DNA from: Chryseobacterium salivictor
GTDB lineage: Bacteria; Bacteroidota; Bacteroidia; Flavobacteriales; Weeksellaceae
Direction of reading: 5' to 3'
NCBI RefSeq assembly: GCF_004359195.1
Contig: NZ_CP037954.1
Span: forward strand, 2,976,001-3,040,000
DNA: 64,000 bases
The stretch's first letter is position 1. Each line of letters begins with the position of its first letter. Positions 9,380 through 18,374 of the stretch are shown here, piece after piece. The notes below the pieces were generated by a model. The model saw only the letters and a program-made list of their open reading frames with translations, was not told where the DNA came from and did not search any database. The position numbers were made by a program, and so were the translations under genes.

Positions 9380-10219
9380 TTAATTTTGTAAATTCCTATA
9401 AAACATGAGTTTATAGTATCTGTTCATATAATCATAAATAATCATCTCAAATAACCGTTGATCAAAAACAAATGTTCTGTTAATGTGTAAATGAAAAATA
9501 CTTTGGAAAAAATCAGATAATAATGGAATTAAAATTATATTTTCTATCAAGATTCCACTTTTTTCAATATTTAAAATAATTAGATTTCTTATTTCTGCAA
9601 ATTCATCAGATTTAACAAAATTTATATAATCCGATTTAAATTTTCTGAATTTTTCATCTAATTGAGTATTCAGATTTTTATCCGCATTAAATTCTTTTTT
9701 ATACGAATTATTGAATTTTTTTATCCATTCCCATTTTTCATTTTCTGAAAGTCTTAATGCGGAAAGTATTTTGTCAATATAGAACATAGAAACGATAATT
9801 TTTTCTTCATCATCATATTCTAAAAATTTTAAAATTAATTCACTGCTTTTGTAAAATAACTCTTCAGCAAATTCGATTGTATTTTCACCGTATCTTTCTA
9901 GTTCTCGTGTATAGGAATCTATAATGATATTTTCAATTTCTCTTGAATCTATAAAATCTTTTAACTGATGGTTTACTTTTTCCAGAACACTTTTATAGTC
10001 AATAATGGTGGTATCTGTAAGTTGAAAACGGATTCTCAAATGAGGTTTAGGGTCGTTGTAGCGAATGAAAAACCATTTGATAATAAGTTGTTCTTCTTTC
10101 AATAGAGAATTTACTAAAGGAATTATTGCTTCTTGCAAAATAATATCCGAGGTTTTTACACCTGTATAAATTTTAAAGTACAACCATTCACTTCCAGGGA
10201 GAAATTTTCTGGTCATCAT
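9380..10219 (-). CDS. Thiopeptide-type/LanB C-terminal (SpaB_C-like) elimination protein
   Basis: The protein has 279 residues. The N terminus WLYFKIYTG, the IIKWFFIRYNDPKPHLRIRF motif and the C-terminal IFHLHINRTFVFDQRLFEM-YDYMNRYYK pattern are typical of the LanB C-terminal/thiopeptide-type biosynthesis family. In class I lanthipeptide dehydratases this domain removes glutamate from glutamylated Ser/Thr to give dehydroamino acids. Here it is a separate protein, a split dehydratase, overlapping the stop codon of the large LanB subunit. It should work with that subunit on the peptide encoded at 14755-14922. Confidence 0.85.
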   Translation of the reverse strand: MMTRKFLPGSEWLYFKIYTGVKTSDIILQEAIIPLVNSLLKEEQLIIKWFFIRYNDPKPHLRIRFQLTDTTIIDYKSVLEKVNHQLKDFIDSREIENIIIDSYTRELERYGENTIEFAEELFYKSSELILKFLEYDDEEKIIVSMFYIDKILSALRLSENEKWEWIKKFNNSYKKEFNADKNLNTQLDEKFRKFKSDYINFVKSDEFAEIRNLIILNIEKSGILIENIILIPLLSDFFQSIFHLHINRTFVFDQRLFEMIIYDYMNRYYKLMFYRNLQN

Positions 10220-12417
10220 TAATTGAGCTGTTTTTTATGAATTGGAAATATAAACTGATGAATAAAATTGTCTTTTTCATTGTGTAAAAATTCTTCTATT
10301 AAAATCATTTTCTCATTTTTAACAGAAGATAAGAACATAGATAATAAATCTTGATTTTCCAGATTTATCACCAATGTATTATCAGATTTTACCCATTGAA
10401 CCCATTGCGGGATTTGTTTTTTATTTCTCCAGCTTTTTATTTCATTTCTTAGTTGATCTGTATTATTTAATAATGATACGAGTAAATGAATTTCCTCTGA
10501 ACTTATCTTCCATTGCGCTTTTGAGAGAATAATGTTTCCATATTCTACGCGTGGTAAAAAATTATAAATATGAGTTAATCCGCCCCAGTCGAAACGCAAT
10601 CCAAATCTTGTATTTTGGGAATTTAGATCACTCAAAAAATGATAAACGGGCAAACTATTGGCAGAGTAATTGTGTGCATTTGTTAGAGACGGTTTTATTT
10701 CCTTATCCAATCTTTTAGAACGCAATACAATTCTGTCATTTTTCATCGAAATATATAAATCATCCACTGTAATCTGATTTTCGAATGGTAGAAGTGATTT
10801 CGCTAAATAAGGAATTTCGTAATTTCTTATTTTCGGCCGCCTAAGAATGTTTCCAATTCTGGATTCCGAAAGATGTATAATTTCGGCTAAAATTTTATTA
10901 GAATTAAGTTCTTCTTCTTTTTGGGTAATATCTTGTACTAATTCTTTAATATTTGATTTTTCAGAGCAAAACCTTGCTAACAATCGTCCTGCGTTGCCAC
11001 TTCCATTATTCAAATACAATTTTTCATGGTTATTTTCTGAAATGATTTCGGTCATAAAAAACATCGTATCGGGTAAATCATTCCAATTTTCTTCGAAAGT
11101 TTTGAGGTCTTCATCCGAAAGATTTATTATATATTCTCTTTCGACGTAAGCATTTTGCAATTTTTGATTGAGAATAACTTGAAAAGGATTTAGTTTTATA
11201 TTTAATTCCTGTTTTTCTTTAGAAACAGGTAAGATTACATCATTAATATAGGGATGAATTCCCTTTGTTTGGATATCTTGTCGATAGCCGATACCAACTT
11301 CTGTATCTAAAACAAATGACAAGGGAACTTCTTCGTTTTCAAATCTTTCATAAAATGCTTTTTTAAATTTTTCAAGATGAGTATCTTTATTATTAAGATG
11401 AGTAATTTTATTTAGAATAGAAATTCCTTTTTTTAATTCTTTTTTCCACAAATACGAAAGCTGGTTTTTTTGATCAAAATAAAGATCTGTCTGAAAAAGG
11501 TAACTTCGATCATAACTTACATTTAACTTTTTTATAAGTTCTTCAATTTCAAGATAAACTAAATTAGAATTTCCAAAATGTAAATCCAGCGCTATCATTT
11601 TATTCTTAATAGAAATTAGAATTTCTTTTTCATTAGTTGCTTCTATTCTTTCTAAGATTGGTATGAGAATATCTAAAAAATCATCACCTGCAACATTGGG
11701 TTCAAGTTCGCTAATTAAGATCTGGTTATCAATTAATTCTTCTATATATGCCTGCACATCATTCTGTGAGAATTCTTTATTAATAAGTGTAGAAACTAGT
11801 TGGCTAATAGTTTTTCCATTTTTAGAAAAAGCGACTATAGTTTTAAGTTCTTCTGAAAATGGAGCTGATGAAATAATATAATCTCTTTTTCCATTTCTAC
11901 TTTCATACTCTATATATCTGATTTTTTCACCTATTTTGTAAATACTGTTATTTGGAAAAAATAGAATATTTTTTTTTATTTTAGGGATTGTGAGTAAATG
12001 CTGAGATAAAGCACCTAAAAAATGCATATCAAGTTTTGTATCCCTCAATTTTTGAGATGTATTGACGCACATTGTCGAATTTTCATTTCCAAATTTTCCC
12101 AAACCAACACCAGAAAATAATCCAAATGGAGTACATCTTGAACTCATCCTACTGAGGTATTTTAAAAATGTATTTATTAATCTTTTTTGTTCTTTTTTAG
12201 AAAATTGTTTTTCTTGCGAAATCCATTTAAAAAGTTCTTTATAAAGATTTGGAGAAGCTAAATAAATAGCTTCCTGAAGAAGAGAGTTGCTGAATGTGTC
12301 TTTTATTTTATTTTCATCAAATTCTTCTTGCGAAAATAGTTTTTGAAAATGTCTATAGGATAAAACAGGAGATCTGGTAACAAAATTATTGAAAAATTGA
12401 TATGGAAATTGAGCCAT
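10219..12417 (-). CDS. Lantibiotic dehydratase, large (glutamylation) domain, LanB-like
   Basis: The protein has 732 residues. It begins with FNNFVTRSPVLSYRHFQKLF and holds the family hallmark SSRCTPFGLFSGVGLG near residue 93, then GIGYR and the RFGLRFDWGG-HIYNFLPRVEYGNI-LSKAQW region near the C terminus. This matches the N-terminal domain of LanB enzymes, which use glutamyl-tRNA to glutamylate Ser/Thr in a leader-bearing peptide. The elimination domain is supplied by the next gene. No LanC cyclase gene is nearby. The gene directly abuts the hydrolase gene upstream, so they are one operon. Confidence 0.9.
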   Translation of the reverse strand: MAQFPYQFFNNFVTRSPVLSYRHFQKLFSQEEFDENKIKDTFSNSLLQEAIYLASPNLYKELFKWISQEKQFSKKEQKRLINTFLKYLSRMSSRCTPFGLFSGVGLGKFGNENSTMCVNTSQKLRDTKLDMHFLGALSQHLLTIPKIKKNILFFPNNSIYKIGEKIRYIEYESRNGKRDYIISSAPFSEELKTIVAFSKNGKTISQLVSTLINKEFSQNDVQAYIEELIDNQILISELEPNVAGDDFLDILIPILERIEATNEKEILISIKNKMIALDLHFGNSNLVYLEIEELIKKLNVSYDRSYLFQTDLYFDQKNQLSYLWKKELKKGISILNKITHLNNKDTHLEKFKKAFYERFENEEVPLSFVLDTEVGIGYRQDIQTKGIHPYINDVILPVSKEKQELNIKLNPFQVILNQKLQNAYVEREYIINLSDEDLKTFEENWNDLPDTMFFMTEIISENNHEKLYLNNGSGNAGRLLARFCSEKSNIKELVQDITQKEEELNSNKILAEIIHLSESRIGNILRRPKIRNYEIPYLAKSLLPFENQITVDDLYISMKNDRIVLRSKRLDKEIKPSLTNAHNYSANSLPVYHFLSDLNSQNTRFGLRFDWGGLTHIYNFLPRVEYGNIILSKAQWKISSEEIHLLVSLLNNTDQLRNEIKSWRNKKQIPQWVQWVKSDNTLVINLENQDLLSMFLSSVKNEKMILIEEFLHNEKDNFIHQFIFPIHKKQLN

Positions 12418-14673
12418 TTAGTTTTGTGAAATTGGGATTCTTATATAACTATCATTATAAAACTTGATTTCCAAAGGTTCTTTTGCATCTTCGATTGATT
12501 CTTTGCTTACCTCTTTTCCTGACCCGTAATTTATCTCGAAGAAAGGATTTTTGTTAACACCAATTACTGCAACTAATCTGCTGCCTTTTTCTATTTTTTT
12601 GCTTACAAATTCATTATTTTTTATTGAAATATTAGCTTTTTTATTTGGAATGAGTAATTTTCTTTTTCCAGGATTTTGGGAATAACTGGCTCTTCCTACA
12701 TAGCTGGAAAGTAGAAAATATTTTCCGTCTGGTAAAAGCTCATATAGTTTTATATTAAGGTCAACATCTTTTTTATTGACTGAAATTTTAAAATTCCCAG
12801 AAAAATTTCCAGAAAACTCAAGTGGCTTTTCAAAAGTATTTGTTGAAAATGTTAAACTATTTTTATTATAAATTGTACTACCTAAAACTTTTAATTCTTG
12901 TTTTATTAATTCACTGGCGTCACTTCTATTTTCGAAATTAATATTCAGTTTTGAAAAACCGTTCTTTTTTGAGTTCGATTGAGATAAGACAAATTGATTA
13001 TTCTGGGTTTGAAGATAAAACTTTAATTGATGTTCATCGAAATTTTCAATTGATGAATTATGTTTCCATTGATTGGTTCCCATCACTTGATAATTAATTT
13101 TATCCTTCAAAAAAGTTGGTTTATTTTTTTCTTTCAACACATAATCAAACCATTCCATACAGATTTTATTCAAGTCAATTTCGGCAATAGGGTCAATTTT
13201 ATATCCTAATAATTCATCTTTGATGTAACCTTGCGCTCCAGAATGATCATAGGGACCAATTATTAAATAATGATTGGCGTTTCTGTTATATTTATAGTGA
13301 TTTCTAAAATAATATAGTGCTCCTAACTGATCTGAGTCATAATATCCAGTTATTGTTAAAATTGGGATATTAATTTTCGAAAACTCCTCTTTGTCGGGAA
13401 CCATATTTTTCCAAAATTGATCATGGTTAGGGTGTTGTAGCCAACGTTGAAAAATTTCGTTTCTGTTTCCGCTTATAGAATCTAATTTATTGAAAGGAAG
13501 ACCACTTACATACCATTTTTTATAAACTGAATTCCATTTTTCTTCATTCCTGAAATTTTCAGTATCCGTGGTCTTATTGTTTGTTACATAATTTAGCCAT
13601 CTTAAAGAATATGAACCAAAGACATTGTTATTCATAGGGAAATCCATAGAACCAATTCCCACGGAGGCTTGAGGAATAATGGTTTTAAGAGCTGGATGTA
13701 ATTTTTTAGCTGCTGACCATTGACTGAAACCTAAATAACTTCCTCCAATCATTCCAACTTTGCCATTGCTCCAGGGTTGCTTTACGATCCAGTCAATAAC
13801 CTCATTAATATCTTCTTGCTCATGCTCAAAAGGTTCAATTTTATCCTTGCTTAAATGTTTTCCACGTGTGTAAATGTATACACAGTTATAGCCATAACTT
13901 GCCTTCATTTTAGCATCATTGATATCATCTTCATCGGCATAAATTGTATTGATGATAATTGTAGATTCTGCTTTTTTAATTTTATTATTTACTACTACTC
14001 TGATCGATATATTGCCATTGGATTTGTTTTTTATCAAGATACTATCTTTGACCATAAAGTTTTCTGCGTCAAATTCTTTTAAATATTGATTTGCTAGATG
14101 AAAAGATTTTTTTACTACAATATAACCGTTGTAATCTCTGCAAAGTTTCAAAGCAGTCTTTACATCAACACTATCTTTTCCGATAAACTCTTTTTGCAGT
14201 AAATCTACAAGTCCTTTCCTTATTTTATCGCTATCACCTTTAAAATATAGAGGTAGAATAATTTGTGATTTAGCAGGTAATGTTTCATACTTTTTTTTGA
14301 ATTCAGTTCTATATATATATTCAAAATTATTTTTGGCATCTGGATTAACAATGGTTTTAATATAAATCTCATGTTGTGTCCCCATTGCATTTGCAATCAT
14401 AGAATTGCTGTCTATGAAAATACTTCTAACCGAATCCAATTCCTTAAGTGCTAAATCATATTTACCAGCAACCATGCGGACCCTATAAATATTATCATAA
14501 TAGGTTGACTTATCTTTTTCATCATATTTTTTGGGAATTTCAGAAGTGAGATGTTGTACCAAGCTCTCAATTTGATTAAAATCGATTTTCTCAGAAAATT
14601 GTTTTATAGCGATTTTTTGAGAAAATGACAACCCATAAAATAGAATTAAAAAAAAAGAAAATAATTGCTTCAT
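12418..14673 (-). CDS. CocE/NonD-family (X-Pro dipeptidyl-peptidase S15-like) secreted hydrolase
   Basis: The protein has 751 residues with a signal peptide (FFLILFYGLSFSQ, cleaved about residue 18). The S15-type alpha/beta hydrolase core has the nucleophile elbow GGSYLGFSQW, an acid in GYYDSDQLGALY and the His motif GPYDHSG. The C-terminal 200 residues resemble the jelly-roll domain of CocE enzymes. It lies between the precursor peptide gene and lanB in one operon, so it may trim, activate or degrade the product in the periplasm. The hydrolase family is clear; the role in the pathway is inferred. Confidence 0.85.
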   Translation of the reverse strand: MKQLFSFFLILFYGLSFSQKIAIKQFSEKIDFNQIESLVQHLTSEIPKKYDEKDKSTYYDNIYRVRMVAGKYDLALKELDSVRSIFIDSNSMIANAMGTQHEIYIKTIVNPDAKNNFEYIYRTEFKKKYETLPAKSQIILPLYFKGDSDKIRKGLVDLLQKEFIGKDSVDVKTALKLCRDYNGYIVVKKSFHLANQYLKEFDAENFMVKDSILIKNKSNGNISIRVVVNNKIKKAESTIIINTIYADEDDINDAKMKASYGYNCVYIYTRGKHLSKDKIEPFEHEQEDINEVIDWIVKQPWSNGKVGMIGGSYLGFSQWSAAKKLHPALKTIIPQASVGIGSMDFPMNNNVFGSYSLRWLNYVTNNKTTDTENFRNEEKWNSVYKKWYVSGLPFNKLDSISGNRNEIFQRWLQHPNHDQFWKNMVPDKEEFSKINIPILTITGYYDSDQLGALYYFRNHYKYNRNANHYLIIGPYDHSGAQGYIKDELLGYKIDPIAEIDLNKICMEWFDYVLKEKNKPTFLKDKINYQVMGTNQWKHNSSIENFDEHQLKFYLQTQNNQFVLSQSNSKKNGFSKLNINFENRSDASELIKQELKVLGSTIYNKNSLTFSTNTFEKPLEFSGNFSGNFKISVNKKDVDLNIKLYELLPDGKYFLLSSYVGRASYSQNPGKRKLLIPNKKANISIKNNEFVSKKIEKGSRLVAVIGVNKNPFFEINYGSGKEVSKESIEDAKEPLEIKFYNDSYIRIPISQN

Positions 14674-14754
14674 TATTTGATGATATAAAAAGATCAGTAA
14701 AATTATCTTTCAAAATTACTGATCTTTTAATTGACAATTTGCTTGAAAAAAAAT

Positions 14755-14922
14755 TTATGGACCTACCGTTACCTCAATTGTATTCTTTGTTTTATCAAGA
14801 ACGGTATCATTACCCGTATTTATACCATCTCCCCCTTTTATGGAATTCAAGCCAGTAGTAATTTTAGCAATTTGTAATTTGTTTAATGATAATTTTTTTT
14901 CTGCTTTTTTCTGCTTTTTCAT
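14755..14922 (-). CDS. Short precursor peptide with class I lanthipeptide-type leader, Cys-free core
   Basis: The gene encodes 55 residues from ATG at 14922 to TAA at 14755. The leader is Lys-rich with the motif LSLNKLQIAKI (residues 11-21), as in Bacteroidetes class I lanthipeptide leaders, and ends with a Gly-Gly site at residues 30-31 (IKGG), a C39-type cut site. The core of 24 residues contains five Thr and no Ser or Cys. It is first in the operon with the CocE hydrolase and split LanB. Thr dehydration is therefore possible but lanthionine rings are not, unless a partner supplies a thiol. Confidence 0.85.
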   Translation of the reverse strand: MKKQKKAEKKLSLNKLQIAKITTGLNSIKGGDGINTGNDTVLDKTKNTIEVTVGP

Positions 14923-15040
14923 TTTGAATTGAATTTATTTTTTATAAAAGTAGGGCGTATTTTTAAAAAATTGAATAAATCATTCTCGAAATTTATCAAT
15001 ATCGTATAGATTGAATTCTATAATCCTGTTAATCAAACAC

Positions 15041-16771
15041 TTATGTGTTATTTTCTTTTTCCAGTAATTTAATGTAAAAGGAAGGTAAAGTCCCAGTAGC
15101 TCGTCTAAAAGCATTTGAAAATGATTCTGAATTACTAAATCCAACTTCACTTGCAATAGCACTAATTGTGTATTTTCTTAATTTCTTGTCATTTTTCAGT
15201 TCTAAAAGAATGTAATTAATTCTCAACTCATTTAAATATTGAGAGAAATTTTTTCCTTTTTCCTCATTTATAAATTTGGATAGATAGTCGCGGTTTGTAT
15301 CTAAATCTTCAGCAAGTTTACCTAACGTTAGATTGTTTTGTATAAAACCTTTACTACTTTCAAAATGAATGATTTTAGTCTTTATATCGTGGTAATTCTC
15401 TTCAGATAAAGAGCTTTTGTTTTTTTGATTATTATTTAATCTATTCTCACTTTCTTCGGTGCGTACTTTACTACTGTTCTCAATTTCTATATTCTCCAGA
15501 AGAATAACCGCTTGCTTTTGATACCGTCGTAATCTCTTTCGGGTACGGAAAAATATAACTAATAAGACAAGAACTAATAATGAACTTAAGATAAGAAACA
15601 ATTGTAGCGAATTGTTTTTATTTGCTAGTTTATTTATTAGCAACTCTTTATCCTGTAATAATATTGGGGTGTCATATTTCTTGTAAATGTCTTTCGCAAT
15701 ATATTTGTTGTTATGAGCCATTACACTATCTGCATAAAACAAGTGATTAATATATTTCAATTGTTCAACCTGCTTATCTTCTTTTTTATAATAATCTATT
15801 AATCTTTCATATCCATCACGTGTTACAGGTAGAAATTTATTTAATGCAAAAGACAAGGAGTCAGTCTTTAAAAAGTAATTGATCGCTTCTTTTTCTCTTT
15901 GAGTTTGATCGTAAGTCTTGCCAAGGAAATAATAAGAAATTGCTAAATTGTCATAATCCTTATTCTTTAAAAACTCCTTTTCTACGGATAAAAAACTTTT
16001 AATCGCTTCTTTATAATTTTTTAAGTAGAAGTTTGAAATGCCATCGGACAGTGTAAAGTAATTGTAATACGTATAATCATTATATTTTTGACATTCTTTT
16101 AAACCTATACTAGAGTAAAATTTACTTTTATTATAGTTTTCATTTTTACTGTAGCTGTTTGATAGAGAAAAGATAGATCCTATGTAGTTTTTTGTATTTC
16201 CATTATTATTGTTTATTTTGTTTTTTTCATATTGATAATATTCTATAAAGAGAGGAAGCGCTTCCTCATTTTCGCCTGTTGCAGTTTTTAGAATACCAAT
16301 AAGTTTTTTTACGTAAAAAAATTGATCTTTATTTTTATCTTTCGCCAGTTTTTGTGCTGAAATGAAATAATCGAGTGCATCCGAATACTTAAAGTCATAA
16401 TATAATAGGGTTCCTTTTATGATATGTGCTTTTGCAGGATATTCATTTGAAATAAAATTTTTCGTCATTTGCAAGAGTGAATCTGCAAAAGGATGTCCAT
16501 TTTCAGAAGCAAGACCTTTCACATGCGCTAGTTTATAATAACCTTCATAAATTAGATTAGAATTTTTCATCATTTTGCCTTTACGAAGAATTGCATTTGC
16601 ATATACTTCTGATTTTACATTATCAATTCGAAATACCTTATCATAGGCGTCATTAAGTTCCTTTCCACTTCTATTTTTAAGGGATTCTGGAATCGTAAAA
16701 CCAACTACACTTTGGCAGAGAATAAGATTGTAACATAGTATAAGGAGAATCGTTAACTGGTTTTTCCACAT
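15041..16771 (-). CDS. TPR/transmembrane/AraC-type transcriptional regulator
   Basis: The protein has 576 residues with three parts. An N-terminal signal/anchor (LTILLILCYNLILCQ) precedes a periplasmic TPR-like helical region at about 40-380 (repeats such as NLAISYYFLGKTYDQTQREKEA). A membrane helix follows at about 390-410 (LFLILSSLLVLVLLVIFF). The C terminus is an AraC DNA-binding domain with NRDYLSKFINEEKG and AIASEVGFSNSESFSNAFRR. This Bacteroidetes layout senses extracytoplasmic signals and regulates peptide clusters. It lies between the LanB operon and the divergent precursor/GLPGLI series, so it probably controls one or both. Confidence 0.85.
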   Translation of the reverse strand: MWKNQLTILLILCYNLILCQSVVGFTIPESLKNRSGKELNDAYDKVFRIDNVKSEVYANAILRKGKMMKNSNLIYEGYYKLAHVKGLASENGHPFADSLLQMTKNFISNEYPAKAHIIKGTLLYYDFKYSDALDYFISAQKLAKDKNKDQFFYVKKLIGILKTATGENEEALPLFIEYYQYEKNKINNNNGNTKNYIGSIFSLSNSYSKNENYNKSKFYSSIGLKECQKYNDYTYYNYFTLSDGISNFYLKNYKEAIKSFLSVEKEFLKNKDYDNLAISYYFLGKTYDQTQREKEAINYFLKTDSLSFALNKFLPVTRDGYERLIDYYKKEDKQVEQLKYINHLFYADSVMAHNNKYIAKDIYKKYDTPILLQDKELLINKLANKNNSLQLFLILSSLLVLVLLVIFFRTRKRLRRYQKQAVILLENIEIENSSKVRTEESENRLNNNQKNKSSLSEENYHDIKTKIIHFESSKGFIQNNLTLGKLAEDLDTNRDYLSKFINEEKGKNFSQYLNELRINYILLELKNDKKLRKYTISAIASEVGFSNSESFSNAFRRATGTLPSFYIKLLEKENNT

Positions 16772-16884
16772 TTTACAAATTTTTTACAATAGTACAGATT
16801 TTAACTACAAATTGTTTGTCAAATATTAAAGTATTTTTTAATTAATTATAAATCAGTGAAGTAAATTCTTGTTTTAACTCTATT

Positions 16885-16937
16885 TTTATCAATTACCGAT
16901 TGCATTATACTGAATTTATCAATTTCGACATCTACTT
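16885..16937 (+). promoter_or_regulatory. TATC-N6-GATA-type box upstream of the first precursor gene
   Basis: TTATCAATTTCGACATC (16917-16933) matches the box found before three other peptide genes (20109, 22671, 24212), with GACA in place of GATA. A related copy, TTATCAATTACCGATTGC, lies about 30 bp upstream. The region is between the divergent TPR/AraC regulator and the peptide gene, so it is a plausible operator for that regulator. Confidence 0.5.
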
Positions 16938-16984
16938 CTTGGAAAAAATATTTAGTAATAGCATTTTTGTCAAATATTAATCAA

Positions 16985-17012
16985 GCGGTATCCGAAAAGC
17001 TTAAAGAGTAGG
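16985..17012 (+). promoter_or_regulatory. Conserved peptide-gene leader element, copy 1
   Basis: GCGGTATCCGAAAAGCTT followed by AAAGAGTAGG ends 22 bases before the ATG of the precursor gene. Copies occur at 22737-22766 and, degenerate, at 52608-52633, each 21-23 bases before the start of a small secreted-peptide gene. Confidence 0.65.
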
Positions 17013-17034
17013 AAAAAGATAAAATGTTTTTATT

Positions 17035-17250
17035 ATGAAAAAGTTTAAAAAACTTACGAGAATCGAGTTAAAGACTTTAGTTGGAGGGGCTGGTCCATTT
17101 GAAGAAAGTATTTTGCTCGATCCAGTTACTTGTCATGTTCATTATAATGGTAATGGGGACATGGCTTATTACGGAGCAGGAGATTGTCATAACCGAGGTG
17201 ATGGTACCACGTGTAAAACTTATGTCGCCATGGGAGGGAGTTGTTACTAA
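17035..17250 (+). CDS. Double-Gly leader peptide precursor 1 (bacteriocin-like)
   Basis: The peptide has 71 residues. The leader MKKFKKLTRIELKTLVGG ends in Gly-Gly at residues 17-18, like the Chryseobacterium bacteriocin-like leaders cut by C39 exporters. The 53-residue core is Gly- and His-rich with four Cys, which suggests two disulfides. A conserved leader element precedes the gene, and a hairpin separates it from the GLPGLI gene. It should be exported by the C39 ABC transporter encoded at 27641. The bioactivity of the product is unknown. Confidence 0.8.
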   Translation: MKKFKKLTRIELKTLVGGAGPFEESILLDPVTCHVHYNGNGDMAYYGAGDCHNRGDGTTCKTYVAMGGSCY

Positions 17251-17262
17251 AAAAATTAAATT

Positions 17263-17292
17263 AAATTTAGGAGATATTAATCTCCTAAATTT
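17263..17292 (+). terminator. Hairpin between precursor 1 and GLPGLI 1
   Basis: A 12-bp perfect stem (AAATTTAGGAGA / TCTCCTAAATTT) with a 6-base loop and a short T-run lies 12 bp after the peptide stop. It probably ends or attenuates the peptide transcript. Confidence 0.75.
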
Positions 17293-17303
17293 TACCTATT
17301 AAA

Positions 17304-18116
17304 ATGAAATTAAAATTATTTTTATTATTTTTATTTATGTGTAAGTTTTCTTATGCTCAAGATATTAGAGTTTTTTATAAAATGAGTTATAAAAGTGACT
17401 CCACTACAAGTAAATTGTACGATAAAATTATGATTTTAGATAGCAACAAGGATTATGACTTGTTCCACTCATATCAGATGTACAAAAGTGATTCTATTAC
17501 GGAAGCAAGTAATAAAAAATCATTTGAAAGTGGTGAAAAATTCATGGATTACGATTTTACTGTTAAAATAGATCGCAACAAAAAGGTAATTGATAAGTTT
17601 TATAGAATTCTTTTTGGGAACGTTTTTAAAACAAGTGAGAATATAACAATGCTGAATTGGAAAGTAGAATCTGCAATAAAACAAATTGGTAATTTTAACT
17701 GCCAAAAAGCTACATTGAGCTATAAGGGACGTGAATGGATCGCTTGGTTTACTGCCGATATTTCATTGCAAAAGGGACCGTATGTATTTCATGGATTGCC
17801 TGGATTAATTATTTATATGGCAGACACCAAGCATAATTTTGAATTTATGTTTGAAAAATTACAAAACAATAAAACAATTTTATTCAATGAAAAAACGGCA
17901 ACTTTAATTAGCAAATCTCAACTTAAAAAACTTTATCTCGATTTTTATTATGACCCATTTAAAGAAGCTAAATTAAGTCATGATGGAATTAGAATTGAAA
18001 CAGATACGGGTGAAGTAAAGAATCCAAACTTTCGTAATATGACAGACAGGGTACAGTCAGATATAAAGCGATACAATAATCCCATTGAATTATCTGAAAT
18101 TATAAAGTTTCCATAA
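17304..18116 (+). CDS. GLPGLI family protein 1
   Basis: The protein has 270 residues with an N-terminal signal peptide (LFLLFLFMCKFSYAQ). It carries the family signature: YKGREWIAWFTADI followed by GPYVFHGLPGLI around residues 140-170, and ends with NNPIELSEIIKF. GLPGLI proteins are secreted or periplasmic Bacteroidetes proteins of unknown role. The gene follows precursor 1 beyond a terminator-like hairpin, the first of five such pairs here. A partner, immunity or processing role for the peptide is inferred from the pairing only. Confidence 0.9.
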   Translation: MKLKLFLLFLFMCKFSYAQDIRVFYKMSYKSDSTTSKLYDKIMILDSNKDYDLFHSYQMYKSDSITEASNKKSFESGEKFMDYDFTVKIDRNKKVIDKFYRILFGNVFKTSENITMLNWKVESAIKQIGNFNCQKATLSYKGREWIAWFTADISLQKGPYVFHGLPGLIIYMADTKHNFEFMFEKLQNNKTILFNEKTATLISKSQLKKLYLDFYYDPFKEAKLSHDGIRIETDTGEVKNPNFRNMTDRVQSDIKRYNNPIELSEIIKFP

Positions 18117-18156
18117 GGATTAATCCTACCAAAGATAGTCTTACAAAAAATATTAT

Positions 18157-18374
18157 TTAGGTGTTTTGGATAATCAATCTGTATTTAGACTGAACAAGCA
18201 AAACTATTAGATTCATTTTCTGAAATTAAGAGTAGAGTATGAAGTTCAAAGCAGGAGATGAGAATGCTAATGCTGTTGGCATGATGTTAAAGCAGTTAAC
18301 GCGAAATATTCAAAAACAGATGAGAGAAATCAACAATCCGATTGAATTAAATCATAAAGTAGGATATGAATAAT
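18157..18374 (+). pseudogene. Decayed GLPGLI gene remnant
   Basis: Two pieces of a GLPGLI protein survive. The first reads LDNQSVFR and, after a frame change near 18190, TEQAKLLDSFSEIKS, like DILHGKSIFRTETRRESDSL in the GLPGLI gene at 23037. The second (from about 18240) ends with NNPIELNHKVGYE, the family C terminus, and a stop at 18372-18374. The central GLPGLI signature has been deleted. Its last bases overlap the start of the VKOR gene. Confidence 0.75.

Noticed and set aside
14980..15162. 60-aa minus-strand ORF overlapping the 3' end of the TPR/AraC gene
   Set aside because: It is in another frame of a well-supported coding sequence and has no features of its own.
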